From assembly GCA_964650405.1 (NCBI GenBank), contig CAZYTO010000014.1, positions 1 through 39,939 on the forward strand: a stretch of DNA of 39,939 nucleotides, read 5' to 3'. This document shows, piece after piece, positions 32,751-39,715 of the stretch. Below the pieces are notes generated by a model. That model had not been told where the DNA came from, made no database searches, and saw only the letters and a program-made list of their open reading frames with translations. The stretch is from CAZYTO01 sp964650405 (GTDB lineage: Bacteria; Acidobacteriota; Thermoanaerobaculia; Gp7-AA8). Each line of letters starts with the position of its first letter. Position 1 is the stretch's first letter. The position numbers and the translations under genes are program-made.

Positions 32751-33524
32751 TCATTGATTCACGCCGCTGGCGAGGAAGCCGCCGTCGACGGCCAGCACTT
32801 CGCCATTGACGAAGCTCGCCGCCTCGGAGGCAAGGAAGACGCACGCGCCGGAGAGCTCCTCCACCTTGCCGAAGCGGTGCATCGGCGTGCGCAGGAGGAA
32901 CTCCCGGCCGCGCTCCGTACCATCGAGCAGCGCGGCGTTGAGCGCCGTGCGGTAGACGCCCGGCGCGATGGCATTGACGTTGACGCCCCGCCCGCCCCAT
33001 TCGACGGCCAGGGCCCTGGTGAGGCCGGCCACGCCGGCCTTGCTGGCCGTGTACGCGGCCACTTCGAAGAGGCCGACGAACGAGGCCAGGGAGGCAATGT
33101 TGATGATGCGGCCGTAGCCGCGCTCCAGCATGTGCCGGCCGAAGACTTGGCAGGAACGCCAGGTGCCGGTGAGGTTGGTGTCGAGGATCGAGGTCCACTC
33201 CGCATCGGAGACGTCGACGGTCGGCGTGCGCTTGGTGATGCCGGCGCAGTTGACGAGGACGTCGATGCGGCCGAGCCGGCTGACGATCTGCTCCAGGGCG
33301 CCCTCCAGCGAGGCGCGATCGCCGACGTCCGCGGTCACGCGGGCCGCGCGGCGCCCCCGCGACTCGACTTCGGCAGCGGCTGCATCGACCGGTTCCCGCT
33401 TTCGGGAGATGGGGACGACGTCGGCGCCTGCATCGGCAAGGCCGCGGGCGAGCGCCAGGCCGATCCCAGACGTTCCGCCGGTGACGACGGCTACGCGCCC
33501 GTCGAGAGGTGCGGCACCGCTCAA
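32751..33524 (-). CDS. SDR dehydrogenase next to the FucD-like dehydratase
   Basis: 257-residue classical SDR: TGGTSGIG (15-22), NCAG (92-95), Ser145, Tyr158 and Lys162 (YTASK), and the C-terminal VDGGF. Relatives oxidise sugars or sugar acids (gluconate 5-dehydrogenase, 2-keto-3-deoxy-L-fuconate dehydrogenase, KduD). Placement 10 bp before the FucD-like gene suggests it acts on the same substrate, either before or after dehydration. It is distinct from the second SDR of the operon. The start is TTG 33524, in a TTGA overlap with the regulator stop. Confidence 0.8.
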   Translation of the reverse strand: MSGAAPLDGRVAVVTGGTSGIGLALARGLADAGADVVPISRKREPVDAAAAEVESRGRRAARVTADVGDRASLEGALEQIVSRLGRIDVLVNCAGITKRTPTVDVSDAEWTSILDTNLTGTWRSCQVFGRHMLERGYGRIINIASLASFVGLFEVAAYTASKAGVAGLTRALAVEWGGRGVNVNAIAPGVYRTALNAALLDGTERGREFLLRTPMHRFGKVEELSGACVFLASEAASFVNGEVLAVDGGFLASGVNQ

Positions 33525-34273
33525 GACGCGGACCCCACCACGCGCGACGGCAGCACGCCGGCCGGCAGCTCTTCCGAGGCCTGGGCCTGGCGGGCCATGT
33601 CGAGGTGCGCCGTCATTTCGGCGCGGGCCCGCTCGGGGTCGCGGTCGCGGATGGCCTGGTAGATCCGGCGGTGCATCTCCGCCGACTCCTTCAGGTCATG
33701 CGCGTGCTCGACCGTCAGGCGGCGCTGTTCGTACACGAGCGACGACACCATCTCCACGAGCGCCTGCAGCACCGGATTCCCTCCGGCCGCCGCGACGGCC
33801 CGGTGGAAGCGGACGTCGTGTACGAGAAACGTCTGCGGGTCGTCGAGGTTGGCGAACATGCCGGTGATCTCCTCGGCCATGGTGGCCAGCCGGTCGGCCA
33901 GACCACGCTCGGCGGCCAGGCTGGCCGCGCCCACTTCGAGGATCTTTCGCGCTTCGAAGATCTCGTCGCGCGTGAAGCCGTGAAGGGCGGCCAGGAAGCT
34001 GAGGGGACCGGCGCCGAGCCGCGGCGGACCGCCGGTGATGAACGTCCCGGCGCCCTGGCGCGACTCGGTCACGCCCATCGCGGCCAGGGCGTGCAGCCCG
34101 GCCCGGACCGTGGGCCGGCTCACGCCGAGCTCCTGGGCCAGCTCCCGTTCGGGAGCCAGGCGATCGCCCGGACGGAGCTTTCCTCCCTCGATCAGGAGCG
34201 CGATGTGGCGCACCACCTGATCCGCCGATTGGAGGTCGCTGGAAGGGAGCTCGTCGCTCTTTTCTTTCACCAC
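33521..34273 (-). CDS. FadR-type GntR-family transcriptional regulator
   Basis: 250 residues. An N-terminal winged helix-turn-helix (LAPERELAQELGVSRPTVRAG, about 39-59, with a wing at SRQGAGTFI) is followed by an all-helical FCD effector domain with likely metal ligands Asp153, His157, His201 and His223. FCD regulators sense acids, here plausibly a uronate or keto-deoxy acid, and release DNA. It is first in the operon and faces the pectinase gene across 185 bp holding three operator-like sites. GTG 34273 is preceded by AAGGA; a second GTG follows directly. Confidence 0.92.
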   Translation of the reverse strand: MVKEKSDELPSSDLQSADQVVRHIALLIEGGKLRPGDRLAPERELAQELGVSRPTVRAGLHALAAMGVTESRQGAGTFITGGPPRLGAGPLSFLAALHGFTRDEIFEARKILEVGAASLAAERGLADRLATMAEEITGMFANLDDPQTFLVHDVRFHRAVAAAGGNPVLQALVEMVSSLVYEQRRLTVEHAHDLKESAEMHRRIYQAIRDRDPERARAEMTAHLDMARQAQASEELPAGVLPSRVVGSAS

Positions 34274-34341
34274 GGCGTTCCTTGTCCGATTCGCGAAGAG
34301 GCGGGTGCCCGGCCGCTCCGGCTCCGGGTCTCCGCGCTCTC

Positions 34342-34358
34342 AACTGGCTTGACCAATT
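34342..34358. promoter_or_regulatory. Operator-like site 1 (TGGNNTGACCNATT)
   Basis: AACTGGCTTGACCAATT. It overlaps the -10 hexamer of the predicted regulator-operon promoter, a position where a bound repressor would block transcription. Confidence 0.6.
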
Positions 34359-34383
34359 CTCTACACCTTGGCAGGATTGTCAA
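34356..34383 (-). promoter_or_regulatory. Predicted sigma-70 promoter of the regulator operon
   Basis: On the minus strand: TTGACA (34383-34378), a 16-bp spacer, and GAGAAT (34361-34356). This would start transcription about 75 nt before the regulator GTG. Its -10 end overlaps operator-like site 1, and its -35 end lies 2 bp from site 2. Confidence 0.5.
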
Positions 34384-34385
34384 TC

Positions 34386-34402
34386 ACATGGACTGACCAA
34401 TT
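34386..34402. promoter_or_regulatory. Operator-like site 2 (TGGNNTGACCNATT)
   Basis: ACATGGACTGACCAATT, 44 bp from site 1 in the same orientation. A weaker related sequence (ACATGGATCGGTCC) follows directly at 34404. Confidence 0.6.
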
Positions 34403-34451
34403 CACATGGATCGGTCCTTTTGCCAGCCCCCTCGTGGCGACAGAATGTGCG

Positions 34452-34468
34452 AATTGGTATGACCTATT
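34452..34468. promoter_or_regulatory. Operator-like site 3 over the pectinase start codon
   Basis: AATTGGTATGACCTATT, 66 bp from site 2. It contains the ATG (34459) of the pectinase gene. The half AATTGGTAT recalls the uronate-responsive ExuR/UxuR operators known from enterobacteria. Confidence 0.55.
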
Positions 34469-37400
34469 TGTCAAGATGCCTGCTCACACTCCTGGTCTGG
34501 ACGTCGGCCTCGCTCTCCGCCGGCTATCGCAATCCCGTCCTCTTCGCCGACTACTCCGACCCTGACGCCGTCCGCGACGGCGACGATTACTACCTCGTCT
34601 CCTCGAGCTTCGACTGCGTTCCGGGATTGCCGGTTCTGCACTCGCGCGACCTCATCCACTGGACGATCCTCAGCTACGCCGTCCCCCGCCTTCCGGCCGT
34701 CTTCGACGGCCCGCAGCATGGCAACGGACTGTGGGCGCCCAGCCTGCGCCGTCACGACGGCTGGTTCTGGATCTACGTGGGCGATCCCGATCGCGGCATC
34801 TTTCTCACCCGCGCCCGCGATCCGCGCGGGCCGTGGGAGCCGCTGACGCTTGTCAAGGAGGCGAAGGGATGGATCGACCCCTGCCCGCTGTGGGATGACG
34901 ACGGCTCGATGTACCTCGTCCACGCCTGGGCGAAGAGCCGGGCCGGCTTCAACAGCGTCCTCACCGTCAACCGGATGAGCGCGGACGGACGGCACGTCGT
35001 CGACGACGGCACGGTCGTCTTCGACGGCCGCGAGCACCATCCGACCATCGAGGGACCAAAGTTCTACAAACGCAACGGCTGGTACTACATCTTCGCCCCC
35101 GCCGGCGGCGTGAAGGACGGCTGGCAGACGGTGCTCCGCGCGAAGAACGTCTTCGGTCCGTATGAAGACAAGGTCGTGCTGGAGCACGGCCTGCACCAGG
35201 GCGCATGGGTCGATGACGCGCGCGGCAGGTCGTGGTTTCTGCACTTCCAGGATCGCGGCGCCTACGGCCGGGTCGTGTCGCTCGAGCCCATGACGTGGCT
35301 CAACGAGTGGCCGGAGATCGCGGCGTGTGTGGAGTGTGGCGAGCGGGAGGCGGCGAGCGGCGGGCGGGAGATGGAAACGCCTCGTGCCGCGCTCGACCCA
35401 GCCCCGCTCGATCCCCCCCGCTCGCCGCTCGCCGCCTCCCCCTCGCATCTTCAGACCAGCGACGAGTTCGACGGGCCGGAGCTCGGCCTGCAGTGGCAGT
35501 GGCAAGGCAACCCGGCACCCGGCGCGTACGAGCTTCGCCACGGCAACCTCCGCCTCTCGCCGGTTCCGGCGAATCTCTGGAACGCCACCAACCTGCTGCT
35601 GCAGAAGTTCCCCGCACCCGCCTTCGCTGCCACGACGCGCATCGAGCCGGGATCGTTGAAGCCCGGCCAGCGGGCAGGCCTGGTGGTCATGGGCGCCGAC
35701 TACGCCACGCTCGTGGTGGAGAAGACGGCGGCAGGCGTGACCGTGAAACGCATCACCGCGAGAGATGCGGACCGCGAAGGGAAGGAGACGGAGCTGGCGA
35801 GAGCAGCGCTGCCGGAGAAGCGCGAAACGAACGCGAACCTCCGCAAGACTCAGCACTCAGGACTCAGCTCAGAGGACGCGGCCCTCTGCACTCGGCGCTC
35901 GGAACTCGGCACTCTGCTTCTCCGCGTAACCGTCACCGGCGAGGCGGTCTGCCGCTTCAGCTACAGCACCGGCGGCGCGACGTTCCTCCCGCTCGGTCCC
36001 CCGTTCGTGGCCAGCCCCGGGCGGTGGATCGGCGCGAAGGTGGGCCTCTTCGGCGCGGCGACGTTCGACTGGTTTCACGTCGAAGAGCTGCATCCCTCCG
36101 AAATCGCCAGCCTTGTCGTTGCGCAGGATGGGAGCGGCGACTTCCGCACGATCCAGGAAGCCGTTGACGCCATTCCCGCCGGCAACAGCCAGCATCGTCT
36201 CATCCTCATCCGCAACGGCCTCTATCACGAGAAGGTGAGCGTGACGCAGAGTCACCTCTCGCTCGTGGGCGAGGATCGCGACATGACGCGCATCGAGTAC
36301 GCGGAGCTGCGCCGCAACTGGCGCGTCTCGCATCCCGACGACTGGGGCGCGGCCGTCGTCAACATCGGCGCGGAAGCAAAGGACGTCGTCCTGGCCAACC
36401 TCACCGTGCACAACACGTACGGCGGGGAGCATGGCGGCGGCGAACACGATCATCAGTTCGCCGTCCGCTCGATGGAGCACGCCAACCGCATCGCCATCCT
36501 CCACGCGAACATCGTGGCCGACGGCGGCGACACCCTGAGCCTCTGGAATCACGAGACCGGGCTGACGTACTACGACGATTCGTATTTCGAAGGGTGGGTG
36601 GACTTCGTCTGCCCGCGCGCCTGGGCGTACGCCACGAACTGCCGCTTCTACGGTCACGACCGGAACGCCAGCATCTGGCACGACGGGAGTAAGGACGAGG
36701 AGCAGAAGTTCGTCATCCGCCACTCCCGTTTCGACGGCGACGCCGGCTTTGCACTCGGCCGCCACCATCGCGACGCGCAGCTCTACGTGCTCGACTCCAC
36801 GTTCTCCGCGCAGATGGCCGACAAGCCGATCGCGGCGGTCCCCGCCCCCGACCCGGTTCTGTGGGGCGAGCGCATCTACTACGCGAACGATCACCGCGAC
36901 GGCGCGGACTTTCCGTGGTTCGCGGACAACCTCGCCGCCGCGGCGGGCGCACCGCGCGAGGAGGACGTCGATGCCGTCTGGACGTTCGGCGGGCGGTGGG
37001 ATCCGTCGAGCCTCCCGCCAGTCCTGCCCTTCGCCTCGATGCCGCAGCCGGAGAACGGCGCGCACCTCGTCGACTGGGGAAGGGGAGTCGTCAAGTGGAA
37101 GGCCGGCCGCAACGCCACCGCGCAGCGGCTTTACTTCGATACCGTGAATCCGCCGCAGCTCCGCGCGGAGTTGCACGGCACGGAGCACCGCGCCGCGCTC
37201 GCTCCGGCCACGACGTATTACTGGCGCGCCGACACCGTGACGGCGGACGGCATCGTCACCGGCCCCGTGTGGACCTTCCGCACCGACGACCGTCCGGTCC
37301 GGATCGCCCTGGCCGGCGACTCCACGGTCACGGAAAAGCAGGGATGGGGGAACGGATTCAAAGCGCGGCTGACCGAAGGGGCGGCGCTGATCAACGCCGC

Positions 37401-39036
37401 GCGGGGCGGGCGCAGCTCGAAGAGTTACGCCGCCGAGGGGCATTGGGGGAAGCTGTTGCGCGAGGAGCGGCCGACGCACGTCCTCATCCAGTTCGGCCAC
37501 AACGACGTCCCGGGCAAAGGACTCGATCGGGAGACCGACCTCCCTACGTTCAAGGCCAACATGGCGCGCTACGTCGAGGAAGCGCGGGCCGCCGGCGCGG
37601 TACCGGTCCTCGTCACGCCGCTCACCCGCCGCTACTTCGGCGACGATGCCCACGTCCACTCCGACCTCTCCGAGTACGCAAAGGCCACGCGCGAGGTCGC
37701 GGCGCAGATGCATGCGCCCCTCATCGACCTGCACACGGACAGCATCGAGCTCCTCGATGGTCTCGGCCCGGCCGTGGGCCTGGCCATGAGCCCGCTCAAG
37801 ACCGACGGCACGATCGACAAGACCCACCTCAACGCAACCGGCAGCGCGTTCTTCGGCAGTGTCGTGGCCGACGAGCTGCGGCTGGCCGTGCCGGAGCTCG
37901 CGCCGTACTTCCGCGCCAACCGATCCCCGGTACCCGCTCCCGCCTGGTCCGCGCGCATCGCAGAAGCGCAGATACGGCGGACGCCCGATCCGCTGCTGCT
38001 CGATTCCGACAAGCCGAAGTGGGACTACACGCAGGGCCTGGTGCTGAAGGCGATCCTCGAGCTGGCCGAGCGCACCGGCGATGCGCGCTACTGGAAGTAC
38101 GTCGAGGCCTACTACAACGGCATGATCGACGGCGACGGCACCATCCACACGTACCATCCCGAGGAGCTCAGCCTCGACCGGATCAATGCCGGCAAGCCAC
38201 TCTTCGCGCTCTACGAGAAGACGCACAAGGAAAAGTACCGCAAGGCCATCGAGACCCTGCGCCGCCAGTTGCGCGAGCAGCCCCGCAATCCGGACGGCGG
38301 CTTCTGGCACAAGAAGCGGTACCCGCACCAGATGTGGCTCGACGGCCTGTACATGGGCGCGCCGTTCCTGGCCCAGTACGCGAAGGCGTTCCACGAGCCG
38401 GCCGCGTTCGACGACGTGATCAACCAATTCGTGCTCATGGAGCAGCACGCCCGCGACGAGAAGACCGGCCTGCTGTACCACGGCTGGGACGAGAGCCGGG
38501 AGCAGAAGTGGGCCGACCCGCAGACCGGCCGCTCACCGGCGCTCTGGGGACGGGCCATGGGCTGGTACGCCATGGGGCTTGTCGAGACGCTCGATTTCCT
38601 GCCCATGGACCACCCGCGCCGCGGCGAGCTCCTGGCCATCCTGGGCCGCCTCGCCGAAGCCTTCGTGCGCGTGCAGGATCCGAAGACGGGCGCCTGGTGG
38701 CAGGTCGTCGATCAGCCCGGCCGCGGCGATAACTATCTCGAAGCCTCCGTCTCCACGATGTTCGCCTTCGTCCTGCTCAAGTCCTCGCGCCTCGGATACA
38801 TCGACCCGAAGTACGCCGCCGCCGGCCAGCGCGCCTGGCGCGGCCTCTTCACGCAGTTCGTCGACGGCGACACCATCCACCACGTCTGCCAGGTCGTCGG
38901 CCTCGGCGGCGATCCCGAAAAAGAGCGCTACCGCGACGGCTCCTTCGATTACTACGTCCACGAAAAGATCCGCGACGACGATCCGAAAGCCGTCGGGCCG
39001 TTCATCTTCGCGGCGATGGAGGTGGAACGGCGGTAG
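34459..39036 (+). CDS. Secreted multi-enzyme pectinase: GH43, beta-sandwich, CE8, Fn3-like, CE12, GH105
   Basis: 1525 residues with a signal peptide (about 1-21). GH43 (22-285) has the triad Asp34, Asp140 and Glu198, for arabinan- or xylan-type side chains. A linker (about 290-331) precedes a concanavalin-like sandwich (333-550). A pectinesterase CE8 fold (551-845) keeps Asp691, Asp715 and Arg768, but the usual QDTL reads GDTL. An Fn3-like module spans about 855-945. The CE12 SGNH acetylesterase (948-1155) has Ser955 (GDST), GHND (1013-1016) and Asp1120/His1123. GH105 unsaturated uronyl hydrolase (about 1186-1525) has Asp1295 (MWLDGLYM). Together these debranch, de-esterify and finish rhamnogalacturonan or pectin fragments. 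ATG 34459 gives the signal peptide; TTG 34468 is possible. No pectate lyase is included. Confidence 0.9.
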   Translation: MTYLSRCLLTLLVWTSASLSAGYRNPVLFADYSDPDAVRDGDDYYLVSSSFDCVPGLPVLHSRDLIHWTILSYAVPRLPAVFDGPQHGNGLWAPSLRRHDGWFWIYVGDPDRGIFLTRARDPRGPWEPLTLVKEAKGWIDPCPLWDDDGSMYLVHAWAKSRAGFNSVLTVNRMSADGRHVVDDGTVVFDGREHHPTIEGPKFYKRNGWYYIFAPAGGVKDGWQTVLRAKNVFGPYEDKVVLEHGLHQGAWVDDARGRSWFLHFQDRGAYGRVVSLEPMTWLNEWPEIAACVECGEREAASGGREMETPRAALDPAPLDPPRSPLAASPSHLQTSDEFDGPELGLQWQWQGNPAPGAYELRHGNLRLSPVPANLWNATNLLLQKFPAPAFAATTRIEPGSLKPGQRAGLVVMGADYATLVVEKTAAGVTVKRITARDADREGKETELARAALPEKRETNANLRKTQHSGLSSEDAALCTRRSELGTLLLRVTVTGEAVCRFSYSTGGATFLPLGPPFVASPGRWIGAKVGLFGAATFDWFHVEELHPSEIASLVVAQDGSGDFRTIQEAVDAIPAGNSQHRLILIRNGLYHEKVSVTQSHLSLVGEDRDMTRIEYAELRRNWRVSHPDDWGAAVVNIGAEAKDVVLANLTVHNTYGGEHGGGEHDHQFAVRSMEHANRIAILHANIVADGGDTLSLWNHETGLTYYDDSYFEGWVDFVCPRAWAYATNCRFYGHDRNASIWHDGSKDEEQKFVIRHSRFDGDAGFALGRHHRDAQLYVLDSTFSAQMADKPIAAVPAPDPVLWGERIYYANDHRDGADFPWFADNLAAAAGAPREEDVDAVWTFGGRWDPSSLPPVLPFASMPQPENGAHLVDWGRGVVKWKAGRNATAQRLYFDTVNPPQLRAELHGTEHRAALAPATTYYWRADTVTADGIVTGPVWTFRTDDRPVRIALAGDSTVTEKQGWGNGFKARLTEGAALINAARGGRSSKSYAAEGHWGKLLREERPTHVLIQFGHNDVPGKGLDRETDLPTFKANMARYVEEARAAGAVPVLVTPLTRRYFGDDAHVHSDLSEYAKATREVAAQMHAPLIDLHTDSIELLDGLGPAVGLAMSPLKTDGTIDKTHLNATGSAFFGSVVADELRLAVPELAPYFRANRSPVPAPAWSARIAEAQIRRTPDPLLLDSDKPKWDYTQGLVLKAILELAERTGDARYWKYVEAYYNGMIDGDGTIHTYHPEELSLDRINAGKPLFALYEKTHKEKYRKAIETLRRQLREQPRNPDGGFWHKKRYPHQMWLDGLYMGAPFLAQYAKAFHEPAAFDDVINQFVLMEQHARDEKTGLLYHGWDESREQKWADPQTGRSPALWGRAMGWYAMGLVETLDFLPMDHPRRGELLAILGRLAEAFVRVQDPKTGAWWQVVDQPGRGDNYLEASVSTMFAFVLLKSSRLGYIDPKYAAAGQRAWRGLFTQFVDGDTIHHVCQVVGLGGDPEKERYRDGSFDYYVHEKIRDDDPKAVGPFIFAAMEVERR
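35338..35446. repeat. Inverted GCGAGCG-type arrays in the GH43-to-sandwich linker
   Basis: The left arm 35338-35370 and right arm 35414-35446 are near-complementary (about three mismatches in 32 bp) and separated by 43 bp. They encode the Ala/Gly/Pro-rich linker after the GH43 domain (EREAASGGRE, then SPLAASPSHL). The unit matches the arrays at 5583, 23085 and 25624. Confidence 0.8.
35847..35916. repeat. Heptamer array, ACTCAGN family, 10 units, inside the sandwich domain
   Basis: Ten heptamers in perfect register (GACTCAG, CACTCAG, GACTCAG, CTCAGAG, GACGCGG, CCCTCTG, CACTCGG, CGCTCGG, AACTCGG, CACTCTG). They are read through in frame as an extra loop (about residues 463-486, containing QHSGLSSEDAALCTRRSE) within the concanavalin-like domain. 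Confidence 0.85.
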
Positions 39037-39050
39037 CTGGGGTTACTTGG

Positions 39051-39138
39051 GGTTGCGGGGTTGCGGGGTTACTGGGTTGCTGGGTTTCAGGGTTACTGGG
39101 TTGCAGGGTTGCGGGGTTACTGGGCGGCAGGGTTGTGA
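39051..39138. repeat. Octamer array (GGTTRCTG type), 11 units
   Basis: Eleven octamers in perfect 8-nt register (GGTTGCGG twice, GGTTACTG, GGTTGCTG, GGTTTCAG and so on). The array starts 15 bp after the pectinase stop, with a degenerate unit before it. It has period 8 where all other arrays here have period 7. Confidence 0.88.
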
Positions 39139-39182
39139 GGGTCGCAGAGCTATTGGTTCTCTATGCCATACTCAGCGCATCT

Positions 39183-39569
39183 ATGACCAAGGGGAAGAAG
39201 ATCGCCCTCGCCGTGGCCACGGTCTGGCCGTTCGTCTGGTTCGTGCTGTTCTTCTGTTTCATGTTCGGCACGGTGTTCTGGGCGGCGGCTCACGAAGGCG
39301 GGAAGGGACACACGAAAGGCGACTTCCCTCCCTGGCCGTTCCTCGCTTTCTTCGCCGGCCACTTATTCACGATGTTCTTCATCCTCGCCCTGACAGTCTT
39401 CTACGTCGTCTACCTCTTCCGCACGGAGCGCGTCGCGCAGGACAAGAAGGCGCTCTGGGCCGTCGTCCTCCTGCTCGGCAACATGTTCGCTTTCCCCGTC
39501 TTCTGGTACCTCTTCATCTGGAAGGAACCGGAGACGCCGGCCGGGGTTGTGCCGCCGCCCGCGCTTTGA
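39183..39569 (+). CDS. Small integral membrane protein, function unknown
   Basis: 128 residues with three predicted membrane helices (VWPFVWFVLFFCFMFGTVFW, FFAGHLFTMFFILALTVFYVV and WAVVLLLGNMFAFPVFWYLF). A short Gly/His/Lys loop lies between the first two, with positive residues at the N-terminus (MTKGKK) and in the loop after helix 2. I do not recognise a family. ATG 39183 is preferred over an upstream GTG because the earlier codons lie next to the octamer array. It stands alone after the repeat. Confidence 0.6.
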   Translation: MTKGKKIALAVATVWPFVWFVLFFCFMFGTVFWAAAHEGGKGHTKGDFPPWPFLAFFAGHLFTMFFILALTVFYVVYLFRTERVAQDKKALWAVVLLLGNMFAFPVFWYLFIWKEPETPAGVVPPPAL

Positions 39570-39715
39570 CGGGAGCACGCCTGGCGTTCTACGGGAGCAC
39601 CGCTTTCCAGGCGGCTGGCCGAGGGCGGCTTCCAGCCGCGGGACAGTTGTGCCGGAATTGCAATCCCCGGCGAGTACAACCCCTCCGAGTTGGCGCCGGC
39701 GCTTACCGCGGTACC
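39570..39715. other. Intergenic region with a REP-like hairpin
   Basis: No gene is seen. A GCGGCTTCCAGCCGC hairpin at 39625-39639 shares the CGGCTTCCAGCCG core with the hairpin at 27668-27688. The remainder leads into the 43-bp tandem repeat. Confidence 0.5.

Noticed and set aside
35869..38481. An 870-residue open frame antisense to the pectinase gene
   Set aside because: Arises from high GC at third codon positions of the pectinase; no motifs, and its supposed start lies in a heptamer array.
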